Shown one piece after another: positions 43,466 to 51,417 of a stretch of DNA of 64,000 nucleotides. The notes below the pieces were generated by a model, which was given only the letters and a program-made list of their open reading frames with translations, did no database searches and was not told where the DNA came from. Source of the stretch: Acidobacteriota bacterium (lineage in GTDB: Bacteria > Acidobacteriota > Blastocatellia > Pyrinomonadales > Pyrinomonadaceae). Numbering within the stretch: the first letter of the stretch is position 1; each line of letters begins with the position of its first letter. A program made the position numbers and the translations under genes. The stretch is from contig JADKBM010000016.1 of NCBI GenBank assembly GCA_016715115.1, forward strand, positions 496,001-560,000, written 5' to 3'.

Positions 43466-44503
43466 ATGAACAAATACGAAAACTGCTTATCCGTTTTTGA
43501 CGAGAACCAATGGCTGACGGCGATCGACTCGCTGCTCCCTTCAATCCACGACGTTGACCGGAACGCGACGGCGATCTGGTTTCGGTTTTTTCCGCTTGAG
43601 CTCAAGCGCTTTCTCGACGCCGCCGAGGACCGCGACAAGACGATCCAGAAGTTTGTCATCCAAGGCGATTTCACTCTGATCGACCAGATCGATCTTTCGC
43701 ACAGCTTTCTTTACGGTCACCGTTTCTGGAAAGACGTCAAACACGAGATCAAACACCGCGCCGAATCCTTCGACGGTGAAACCGTCGATGTCGCCGCCGA
43801 AGCGCGGTCGATCGCCGACGTGGCCGCCAAGACCGCGAAAGTCGATGCTTCGCTTCTGATCGGACTCGCGGCGATCGGCCTGATGACGCTCGTCCAGGTC
43901 GGATGGGACGAGTTCAAGCGTTCGCCGGGGACGACCGGAACGCCGCACGGTTTGCTTACCAAGAATCCGGATCAGATCGTCGCCGAGCGTGCGAAGGACG
44001 ACTCGCAGGGCGTTTTCGGCTTTCTCAAAACCGTTGATAAAACATATACCGTCAACTGGCAGGACTCGCGCACGAGCGGGAGTTTCCGCATCAAGAACGA
44101 TGCCGACATCGCGACCGCGTCGGCGCTCGACCAATCGCAGAACTGGCGCTCGAAGGACGAACGATGCTGGGAAGGCGTCGTCCCCGTCGAATGCCGCTCG
44201 GCGGCGTGCGGAACGTGCTGGGTCGGGATCGTCGGCGGCCAGGAAAAACTGTCGGAAGTACAGCCGCTTGAACGGAAACAGATGAAGATCTTCGGTTATC
44301 GGCAGGCCGACGAGGCGAAACCGTACTTGCGCCTCGCGTGCCAGGCCAAAGCGAGCGGCAACGTCTCGATCGTCATTCCGCCGTGGAACGGCGTTTTCGG
44401 CAAGAAGATCTACGGCGTCGAAGAATCGAGACTCGAACCGGCGACGACCTCGGCCAAAAAACTCCGTGAGACGCTTGCGGCGGCCGGCGGATCGGACGAA
44501 TAG
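43466..44503 (+). CDS. Protein with C-terminal 2Fe-2S ferredoxin domain
   Basis: 345 residues. The last third carries a plant-type 2Fe-2S pattern: VECRSAACGTCWVGIVGG (C-x4-C-x2-C, about residues 242-250) and LRLACQAKASGNVSIVIP (fourth Cys, about 292). The first ~115 residues are helical and polar (PLELKRFLDAAEDRDKTIQKF, DQIDLSHSFLYGHRFWKDVKHEIKHRAE), and a small hydrophobic helix (ASLLIGLAAIGLMTLV) lies near 130. The N-terminal region is not a family I can name. It is probably an electron carrier fused to a partner-binding domain. The EamA gene begins 12 nt later, so the two may be cotranscribed. Confidence 0.75.
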   Translation: MNKYENCLSVFDENQWLTAIDSLLPSIHDVDRNATAIWFRFFPLELKRFLDAAEDRDKTIQKFVIQGDFTLIDQIDLSHSFLYGHRFWKDVKHEIKHRAESFDGETVDVAAEARSIADVAAKTAKVDASLLIGLAAIGLMTLVQVGWDEFKRSPGTTGTPHGLLTKNPDQIVAERAKDDSQGVFGFLKTVDKTYTVNWQDSRTSGSFRIKNDADIATASALDQSQNWRSKDERCWEGVVPVECRSAACGTCWVGIVGGQEKLSEVQPLERKQMKIFGYRQADEAKPYLRLACQAKASGNVSIVIPPWNGVFGKKIYGVEESRLEPATTSAKKLRETLAAAGGSDE

Positions 44504-44514
44504 TCCAGCGCAAC

Positions 44515-45402
44515 GTGAACGAAAAGAGGACATTTATTCCGCCAGTTGTAATGGTCGTGATGGCCGTCGTGCTCTGGAGCATCGGCGGCCTTTTCATCAA
44601 GATCACGACGATCAGCGGGTTCGAGGTGAACCTCGGACGATGCCTTTTCGCGGCGCTGACGATCGCGCTGCTGACGCGTTTTCGCGCGCTCAAGGCCGAC
44701 CGGTTCACGCTTTTCGCGGCGATCTTTTACGTCGGCGCGCTTTCCTTCTTCGCCGTCGCAAACAAATACACTACTGCCGCGAACGCGATCTTTCTTCAAT
44801 ATACGGCACCGGTCTACATTCTCGTTTTCGCGCCGCTTGTCTTGAAAGAAAAGTTCCGTCTGGCCGACCTCGTGACGGTCGCGGTTTGCATCGGCGGGAT
44901 GTCGCTCTTTTTCATAGACGCCGCGCCGGGAACGGGTTTGTCCCCCGAATCGCAGTTGACCGGCAACATCCTCGGACTTCTTTCAGGCGTCAGCCTGGGC
45001 GGTTACATTCTGCTTTTGCGCCATCCAAAGGCACGCAATCAAAATCCGGCTTCGTCTGTTTTTTATGGCAATCTCTTCGCGATCGCGGCAATGATCCCGT
45101 TCATCGCGCTCGCGCCGTCGGTCTGGACGCCGATGGACCTGGTCGCCGTTGTCATCCTCGGGGTCTTTCAGATCGGTCTCGCGTACTATCTCTTCACCTA
45201 CGGTGTCGCGCACGGTGTCCGGAGTCTCGACGCGAGCATCATCGGGTTCATCGAACCGCTGCTTAATCCGGTCTGGGTATTTCTGGTGATCGGCGAACGA
45301 CCTTCGCGTTGGGCGATCGTCGGCGGGATCACGATCATCGCGGCGGTTATCCTCCATACGCTGCGCCGAAAAGGAGGCGTTGGCTCCAAACAAACCGGTT
45401 AG
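44515..45402 (+). CDS. EamA/DMT family permease
   Basis: Drug/metabolite-transporter superfamily, 295 residues, about 10 membrane helices in two EamA halves: VVMVVMAVVLWSIGGLFIKI and the second half starting after NILGLLSGVSLGGYILLL. Conserved features include YTAPVYILVFAPLVLKEKF at the end of helix 4 and SIIGFIEPLLNPVWVFLVIGERPSRWAIVGGITIIAAVI in the second half. GTG start at 44515. The substrate is unknown. It overlaps the end of the GGDEF-EAL gene on the other strand by 4 bp (convergent). Confidence 0.85.
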   Translation: MNEKRTFIPPVVMVVMAVVLWSIGGLFIKITTISGFEVNLGRCLFAALTIALLTRFRALKADRFTLFAAIFYVGALSFFAVANKYTTAANAIFLQYTAPVYILVFAPLVLKEKFRLADLVTVAVCIGGMSLFFIDAAPGTGLSPESQLTGNILGLLSGVSLGGYILLLRHPKARNQNPASSVFYGNLFAIAAMIPFIALAPSVWTPMDLVAVVILGVFQIGLAYYLFTYGVAHGVRSLDASIIGFIEPLLNPVWVFLVIGERPSRWAIVGGITIIAAVILHTLRRKGGVGSKQTG

Positions 45403-48194
45403 TTGATCGAAACGCTGACCATTTCGGCCATTTCCTCCCGCGGCGCAAAGACCGCGGAACTCGTGTTCATATTCACCAGCAGCGCTTCAAACTCGCTGAT
45501 CGCCATCGGCCGGGCGAAAAAGTAGCCCTGACCGAACTCGCAGCCCAGTTCACGCAAGATCTCGGCTTGATCGTCGTTCTCGATGCCCTCCGCGACCGTC
45601 GCGAGCTGCAGCGTGCTGCTGAGACTGATGATCGTTCTCGCGACGGCGTTTTTTTGCGGGCTCGCCTCAATTCCTTTGACGAACGAACGGTCGATCTTGA
45701 GGATGTCGATCGGGAACTGCTGCAAATAGCTGAGCGACGAGTAACCCGTGCCGAAGTCGTCGATGGCGAGTCGAATACCCAATGATTTGATGCGGTGAAG
45801 GAGTTTCAGGATCGACTCCGTATCTTCCATCATCGTGCTTTCCGTGATCTCGAGGATGATGTTGCCGGGATTGATCTTCACCTTCGCGATCACTTCGGCC
45901 AGATCGTCGATGAAGTCGGGGTGTTCGAGTTGCTTGCCAGAGATATTGATCGTTACCGTCAAATCGTTGCCGTGGCGTTCAAACAGCGCCTTGCTGCTAA
46001 GGCAAGTTTCCAACAGAATCCAACGGCCGAGAGGGACGATCAGCCCGGTTTGTTCCGCAAGACCAATGAAATCGATCGGCGGGATCAAACCGTGAACCGG
46101 ATGGTCCCACCGGACCAACGCTTCCATTCCGGTGACCTGACCCGTGGTCATATTCATGATCGGCTGATAATTCAGGTGGAGTTGATTATTGTCGATCGCC
46201 TGCCTGAGGTCGTTCTCAAGTTCGATCTGGGCCAGCAGGTTCCGGTGCATTTCAGTTTCGAAGACGACGTGCCGGTTCTTGCCTTTTCCTTTGGCGGCGT
46301 ACATCGCAACGTCGGCATTGCGCAAGAGGTCGTCGGCGGTCATCTCGCCGCCATCCTTGAACGCGATGCCGATACTGATCCCGATCTTCATTTCAAAGCC
46401 GTTGACGTTGATCGACTGCCGGACATTGTCGAGAATCCGCTTCGCCACCGACACCGCCTTTTCACGCACGTCGTCGCCCTCGATGAGGATCGCGAACTCG
46501 TCCCCGCCGAGACGCGCCACGGTGTCCCGGGCGCGGACGCAAAGACGGAGCTTTTCGGTGAATTCGATGAGAAGCTTGTCGCCGGCGTCGTGGCCGAACG
46601 TGTCATTGATGTTCTTGAAATCATCGAGATCGAGAAACAGCACGCCGAGCTGTTCACCGTCGGCGGCGCCGATCAATGCCTCCTCGACGCGACTTTTGAA
46701 CAGCAATCGGTTTGCGAGATTTGTCAGCGGATCGTGGAACGCCTGGTGGATGATCTTGGATTCAAGCGCCTTTCGCTCGTTTACGTCACGGGCGTTGAGG
46801 AGAACCCCCCGGGCTCCGCTTTCATCGTCGGTGATGATCTTTGCGATCCCCTCGAGAATTCTCCAAGAACCGTCGAAATGGCGGAAACGGCATTCGCGCA
46901 TCAACTCGACGTCCATCTCGCGCATCAACTGCCGCGACGCGTCTTTCAAGATCGGAAGATCCTCGGGATGAATGAAAGAAAATCCATATTCTCCGACCAG
47001 CGAATCCTGTCCGTATCCGAGGATACGCTCGACCGAAGGGCTTTGATACGTGATCCGGCCGTGAAGGTCGAAGATCATCACGATGTCGGACGAATTTTCG
47101 ATGAGCGTGCGAAAGTGAGACTCGCTCTCACGCGCAGCTTGGAGCGAGTGCAAACGGATGTTCTCTTTGACAGCCGTGATCTGCCGGAGCACGACAATCG
47201 CCGTCAAGATCAACGCGGCAACGATGACGATCCCGTGCGGCTGCGACCAGTACGGTGTCGCCGAATACACCAAAACTCCGTATCCGACGAAGATCGCGAC
47301 GTACGGCAGCCAACTGAATTTCGGAACAAAGCTCTCCGGTGCAACGCTCGCCAAGGGCTCAGGAGCGATTGTTGCCAGATGATACTTATATAATGACGCG
47401 GCGATCAACAAGAACGGCCCGGTTACCCAAATGCTGACGAACGGGCCGCTGTCGCCGAGGCCGTGAAGCGTAACGAAAGCAAAGCTGAGATCCGCGAAGA
47501 GCAGGTTAATGAGGCCGGCAACGACCAGAAGCAGCGCGCGTCGGATGTGTTCCGGCGGCCGGCGCAGCAGAATCGTCGTGATTCCCAAAAGCAACACCAG
47601 ATCCCCGACGACGTACCCGATGTTGAGACCGATCTTAATAAAATCCGTGTTCTTCACGATGGTCGGAAGAACAATGAAATACCAAACGACGGTAGTTCCG
47701 GCGATCATTACCGAAATCGTATCGAGGATGAACTTTCGGCGGTGCAGGCGCGACTGCTCCGCTGCCGGGAACGACAGGAGGGCGATCAGCATCAGCGGAT
47801 AGAACGCGAGATATCCGACATCGGCCAACGAAGGGAACGGCCGGACCATTTGAATCTGGGAGTAATAGAACCAAGTCAACTGCGCGCCGGCGAAGCTTCC
47901 GTACGCAAGTGCCGTTCGTTTCCAGGCGAGCCGGGTTTCGGCGTCGAGACGCGGATGCCTAGCGAGGATAAGCGTTACGACAAACGCCGCGACCGCAAAG
48001 AGCGCCTGCGTAAGGTCGCTGACCAGCGTCCTTTCCTTGGGCGTGGGAGCCCCTAGAAACTGCCAGAGAACGTAAACGGCTGTTACTGACGCGAGAACCG
48101 CGACGGTGCGGCCGGTCCAATGACCCAACCAATCGCGCGGCCACCACGTGGACTTCGAGATCACTTCCTGACTTCTCCGTTCTCTATCTCTCAT
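45399..48194 (-). CDS. Membrane PAS-GGDEF-EAL protein
   Basis: 931 residues, cyclic-di-GMP turnover. About 8-9 membrane helices occupy residues 30-335 (TVAVLASVTAVYVLWQFL onward). A PAS domain follows (about 360-475: SHFRTLIENSSDIVMIFDLHGRITYQSPSVERILGYG). Next is GGDEF with the intact motif ARLGGDEFAILIEG (about 560) and GVLFLDLDDFKNINDTFGHDAGD, then EAL with GMEALVRWDHP (about 690), ITESTMMED and AIDDFGTGYSSLSYLQQFPIDILKIDRSF. Both catalytic sites look complete, so it could make or degrade c-di-GMP. Ligand and target are unknown. Confidence 0.92.
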   Translation of the reverse strand: MRDRERRSQEVISKSTWWPRDWLGHWTGRTVAVLASVTAVYVLWQFLGAPTPKERTLVSDLTQALFAVAAFVVTLILARHPRLDAETRLAWKRTALAYGSFAGAQLTWFYYSQIQMVRPFPSLADVGYLAFYPLMLIALLSFPAAEQSRLHRRKFILDTISVMIAGTTVVWYFIVLPTIVKNTDFIKIGLNIGYVVGDLVLLLGITTILLRRPPEHIRRALLLVVAGLINLLFADLSFAFVTLHGLGDSGPFVSIWVTGPFLLIAASLYKYHLATIAPEPLASVAPESFVPKFSWLPYVAIFVGYGVLVYSATPYWSQPHGIVIVAALILTAIVVLRQITAVKENIRLHSLQAARESESHFRTLIENSSDIVMIFDLHGRITYQSPSVERILGYGQDSLVGEYGFSFIHPEDLPILKDASRQLMREMDVELMRECRFRHFDGSWRILEGIAKIITDDESGARGVLLNARDVNERKALESKIIHQAFHDPLTNLANRLLFKSRVEEALIGAADGEQLGVLFLDLDDFKNINDTFGHDAGDKLLIEFTEKLRLCVRARDTVARLGGDEFAILIEGDDVREKAVSVAKRILDNVRQSINVNGFEMKIGISIGIAFKDGGEMTADDLLRNADVAMYAAKGKGKNRHVVFETEMHRNLLAQIELENDLRQAIDNNQLHLNYQPIMNMTTGQVTGMEALVRWDHPVHGLIPPIDFIGLAEQTGLIVPLGRWILLETCLSSKALFERHGNDLTVTINISGKQLEHPDFIDDLAEVIAKVKINPGNIILEITESTMMEDTESILKLLHRIKSLGIRLAIDDFGTGYSSLSYLQQFPIDILKIDRSFVKGIEASPQKNAVARTIISLSSTLQLATVAEGIENDDQAEILRELGCEFGQGYFFARPMAISEFEALLVNMNTSSAVFAPREEMAEMVSVSIN

Positions 48195-48578
48195 TTCACG
48201 GCGGAAGGTGAACTCTGACCCTTTTAGGCTTCGGTGCGTGATTTAGGGGGCAATCTCAGGCACACTTCCGCGTATGCGGTATCAATCCACGTACCACAAC
48301 CAGAGTCACCGTACGCGTTCGCTAAGATGCGAGAAAATCAACGCTTACGGCGATGTGCGATCTATGGAGAAATCTCCCGACCCGTCATTCTGAACTGTTG
48401 TTTGAGAGAAAATCGACCAAAGTGACCGACTACGGAACCGCCCGGCGACCGCTCTTTCAAAACGCTAATAGTGTGATAACATTGGTGAATAGCCTTGAAG
48501 ACAATTGTTGATCGATTGTTCGGTTCATTTTTGAAATCCAACTAATTATTGCGAGCTTTTTTTGATCTGGAGATTCTT
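48195..48578. other. Gene-free divergent spacer upstream of pckG
   Basis: About 380 bp between the divergent GGDEF-EAL and pckG genes. No ORF, repeat or clear promoter that I can name with confidence; the pckG ribosome site (GGAG, 7 nt before ATG) is at its end. Confidence 0.5.
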
Positions 48579-50465
48579 ATGACTAGTTTGAGTATTCCCG
48601 CATTTGTAAAAAATGCTGAACTTATCGAATGGGTGACAAAGGCGTTTGAACTTTGCAAACCCGATAGCGTTCACTGGTGCGACGGTTCGAAAGAAGAGTA
48701 CGACCGTTTATGTGAAGAAATGGTGGCGAGCGGGACTTTCATCCGATTGAATCCGGAGAAACGTCCAAATTCCTTTCTCGCGCGTTCGCATCCGTCGGAT
48801 GTCGCCCGTGTCGAGGATCGGACCTACATTTGTTCGCAGGCGAAAGGAGATGCCGGGCCGACGAACAACTGGATGAACCCGAAGGAAATGAAGCACATCC
48901 TGAACGCGAAGTTCGATGGCTCGATGCGCGGCCGCACGATGTACGTCATCCCGTTCTGTATGGGTCCGATCGGTTCGCCGATCTCGCAATTCGGCGTGCA
49001 GATCTCGGATTCGCCGTACGTTGTCGTCAATATGCGGATTATGACGCGAATGGGCGACGCGGCGCTCGATGCGCTCGGCGACGGTGATTTCGTACACTGT
49101 CTGCATTCGGTCGGCAATCCGCTTGCCGAAGGCCAGTCGGACGTGTCGTGGCCTTGCTCGCCGGATCCGAAAGACAAATACATCGTTCATTTTCCGGAAG
49201 AACGCTCGATCGTTTCATACGGATCGGGATACGGCGGCAACGCGTTGCTCGGCAAGAAATGTCTCGCGCTCCGCATCGCCTCGACCATCGGCCGCGATGA
49301 AGGCTGGCTTGCCGAACATATGCTGATCGTCGGCGTCGAATCGCCGGACGGACAGAAAGACTATGTCTGCGCTGCGTTTCCGTCTGCGTGCGGCAAAACG
49401 AATTTCGCGATGCTCATTCCGCCGAAGCCGTTTCAGGAAGAAGGTTGGAAAGTGACAACGGTCGGCGACGACATCGCCTGGATAAAACCCGACGAAACCG
49501 GACAACTGCGCGCGATCAATCCCGAAAACGGATTCTTCGGTGTCGCGCCGGGGACGAACTACGGGACCAACCCGAACGCGATGGATTCGATCCGCGAGAA
49601 CACGATCTTCACGAACGTCGCGCTGACCGATGACGGCGACGTCTGGTGGGAAGGAATGGACGGCGATGCGCCGGCCCACGCGATCGACTGGCAGGGTAAC
49701 GATTGGACGCCGGATTCGGGACGGGTCGCCGCGCACGCGAATTCGCGATTCACCGCGCCGATCACCCAGTGCCCCGTCGCCGATGAACGTTTCAATGACC
49801 CGAAGGGCGTTCCCGTTTCTGCATTCATTTTCGGCGGCCGCCGCAATTCGGTCGTGCCGCTCGTTTTGCAGTCATTCAACTGGGCGTTCGGCGTCTATAT
49901 GGCGGCGACGATGGGATCGGAAATGACGGCCGCCGCCTTCGGCAATATCGGCGAGGTCCGACGCGATCCGTTCGCGATGCTTCCGTTCGCGGGCTACCAT
50001 ATGGGCGATTATTTTTCGCACTGGCTCGACTTCGGACGTTCGATACCCGAACCGCCGCGGATCTTCTCCGTCAACTGGTTCCGCAAGAACGAGGAAGGCA
50101 AGTTCGCCTGGCCCGGATTCGGTGAGAATATGCGCATCCTGAAATGGGTCGTCGAACGCTCGCGTGGAACCTCGCGCGGGGTTGAAACGCCGCTCGGATG
50201 GCAGCCGCGCTACGAGCACCTCGATTGGCGCGGGCTCGATTTCTCGCAGGAAGACTTCGACAAGGTGATGAACCTCGACCGCGATATCTGGCTCAAGGAG
50301 ATCGCGATGCACGATGATCTGTTCTTCAAACTCTACGATCGCCTGCCGAAGGAAATGGCGTTTATCCGCGAGTTGCTCGTTTCGAACCTCTGGCGCCAGC
50401 ACGACCTCGGCCTTGCGACGCCGCGGATCGAACCGCCCGAGAACGAAAAAGCGGCGACGAAGTAG
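48579..50465 (+). CDS. pckG: Phosphoenolpyruvate carboxykinase (GTP)
   Basis: Converts oxaloacetate and GTP to phosphoenolpyruvate, the entry to gluconeogenesis, or the reverse in CO2 fixation. 628 residues, the GTP-enzyme size. Key elements: the kinase-1 P-loop AAFPSACGKTNFAML, the metal-site region VGDDIAWIKPDETGQLRAINPENGFFGVAPGTN, GRRNSVVPLVLQSFNWAFGVYMAATMGSE, and NWFRKNEEGKFAWPGFGENMRILKWV. The start is ATG 48579 with GGAG 7 nt upstream; longer frame from 48549 is rejected. A strong terminator follows at 50487. Confidence 0.96.
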   Translation: MTSLSIPAFVKNAELIEWVTKAFELCKPDSVHWCDGSKEEYDRLCEEMVASGTFIRLNPEKRPNSFLARSHPSDVARVEDRTYICSQAKGDAGPTNNWMNPKEMKHILNAKFDGSMRGRTMYVIPFCMGPIGSPISQFGVQISDSPYVVVNMRIMTRMGDAALDALGDGDFVHCLHSVGNPLAEGQSDVSWPCSPDPKDKYIVHFPEERSIVSYGSGYGGNALLGKKCLALRIASTIGRDEGWLAEHMLIVGVESPDGQKDYVCAAFPSACGKTNFAMLIPPKPFQEEGWKVTTVGDDIAWIKPDETGQLRAINPENGFFGVAPGTNYGTNPNAMDSIRENTIFTNVALTDDGDVWWEGMDGDAPAHAIDWQGNDWTPDSGRVAAHANSRFTAPITQCPVADERFNDPKGVPVSAFIFGGRRNSVVPLVLQSFNWAFGVYMAATMGSEMTAAAFGNIGEVRRDPFAMLPFAGYHMGDYFSHWLDFGRSIPEPPRIFSVNWFRKNEEGKFAWPGFGENMRILKWVVERSRGTSRGVETPLGWQPRYEHLDWRGLDFSQEDFDKVMNLDRDIWLKEIAMHDDLFFKLYDRLPKEMAFIRELLVSNLWRQHDLGLATPRIEPPENEKAATK

Positions 50466-50486
50466 TTTGCCGGATCGGACAGAAAG

Positions 50487-50523
50487 AATCGCGGGGCGAC
50501 TTGTTCGCGCCGCGATTTTTTTT
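50487..50523 (+). terminator. Rho-independent terminator after pckG
   Basis: aatcgcgg / ccgcgatt arms (8 bp) with an inner gcg/cgc pairing, then eight T (50516-50523). Confidence 0.93.
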
Positions 50524-50717
50524 CGATCAGCTAATCCGGCGAGCTGTCCGTTTGACTTCGCGTTTTTTCGCGTCGATTCGCGGCTGGCCTGCTTTTTTAC
50601 CATCCTCGCGATTGATGTTGGCCTCAAACGACGGTCTCGTTCGCCTCGTCTCTTTTCGAAGATCGAAGATCGATCTGGCTTGTTCTTTTCTTCGGCTTTC
50701 GCGAGAATTGTTTTGCT

Positions 50718-51227
50718 ATGAAACAGCGCCTGAAAAACAAGTTGAAAAGAAACCTCGCGCAAAGAGTCGAACGAAACTGGGTCGGATACCACGTTTATCG
50801 CTCGACGAACGAGCAATTGCCGTTTGCGCTTTGGGAGCGTCTGACGGACGAGCCGATCCCGGACGGGCAGTTCGACGATCCGGCCGCCGGTGTCGGTCAG
50901 CGATACTATTACAAACTGACGCGCGTCGATTCACACGGCCGCGAGACCGCGCCGATCTCGCCGCAGGTCGCGTTCACCGACCACGCCGGCAACCGCCACG
51001 AACAGAATCCGCTGACGGATTTCGCCGGCTACAACATTTATCGATCGGCTGACGAAACAGTCCCGCTCGACCAATGGGAACGCCGCAACACGGAACCTCT
51101 CAAATCGTCTGAATTCAAAGACGAAGGCGTTCAATCCGGCGAAGTTTTTTTCTACTACGTCCGAGCCGTCGATTCCAACGGCACCGAAAGTGCCGCGGGC
51201 GAAGTAATTCGCGTGATCAGAGCGTGA
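50718..51227 (+). CDS. Small protein with two fibronectin-III-like repeats
   Basis: 169 residues. Basic N-terminus (KQRLKNKLKRNLAQRVERN), then two repeats. Repeat one is WVGYHVYRSTNEQLPFALWERL...GQRYYYKLTRVDSHGRETAPIS; repeat two is FAGYNIYRSADETVPLDQWERR...GEVFFYYVRAVDSNGTESA. The GYxxYRS start and the YYxxxAVDSxGxES end are the pattern of FnIII-type modules. No signal peptide is visible, so the place in the cell is uncertain. No enzymatic motif is seen; the partner is unknown. Confidence 0.75.
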   Translation: MKQRLKNKLKRNLAQRVERNWVGYHVYRSTNEQLPFALWERLTDEPIPDGQFDDPAAGVGQRYYYKLTRVDSHGRETAPISPQVAFTDHAGNRHEQNPLTDFAGYNIYRSADETVPLDQWERRNTEPLKSSEFKDEGVQSGEVFFYYVRAVDSNGTESAAGEVIRVIRA

Positions 51228-51228
51228 A

Positions 51229-51292
51229 TGGGATTTGGGATTCGGGATTCGGGATTCGGGATTCGGGATTGGGGATTGCGGATTTGGGGGTA
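51229..51292. repeat. Tandem gggattc heptamer array
   Basis: About eight units of gggattc / gggattg in a row directly after the FnIII-like gene. Low complexity; part of the same short-word tendency as in 2886-3485. Confidence 0.8.
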
Positions 51293-51308
51293 CTCGATAT
51301 TCCGCCCG

Positions 51309-51363
51309 ACTGGAGCGCAAGCGGACTGGAGCGCAAGCGTCCCCGCTTGCAATGAGCGCGAAA
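51309..51363. repeat. Partial REP arm at the 5' boundary of the ATPase island
   Basis: gactggagcgcaagcggact, then ggagcgcaagcg-tccccgcttgcaatgagcgcga: two arms of the REP family without the reverse half. It marks one edge of the island; 55016-55186 marks the other. Confidence 0.85.
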
Positions 51364-51417
51364 CGGAATCAACTTGCGCATTAGAAGCTTTGACTCTCGG
51401 CCCCAAGCGGCTGAATC

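Noticed and set aside
43081..43674. 197-residue frame on the minus strand between the unknown protein and the ferredoxin gene
   Set aside because: It overlaps the start of the ferredoxin-domain gene, and has no family pattern or ribosome site.
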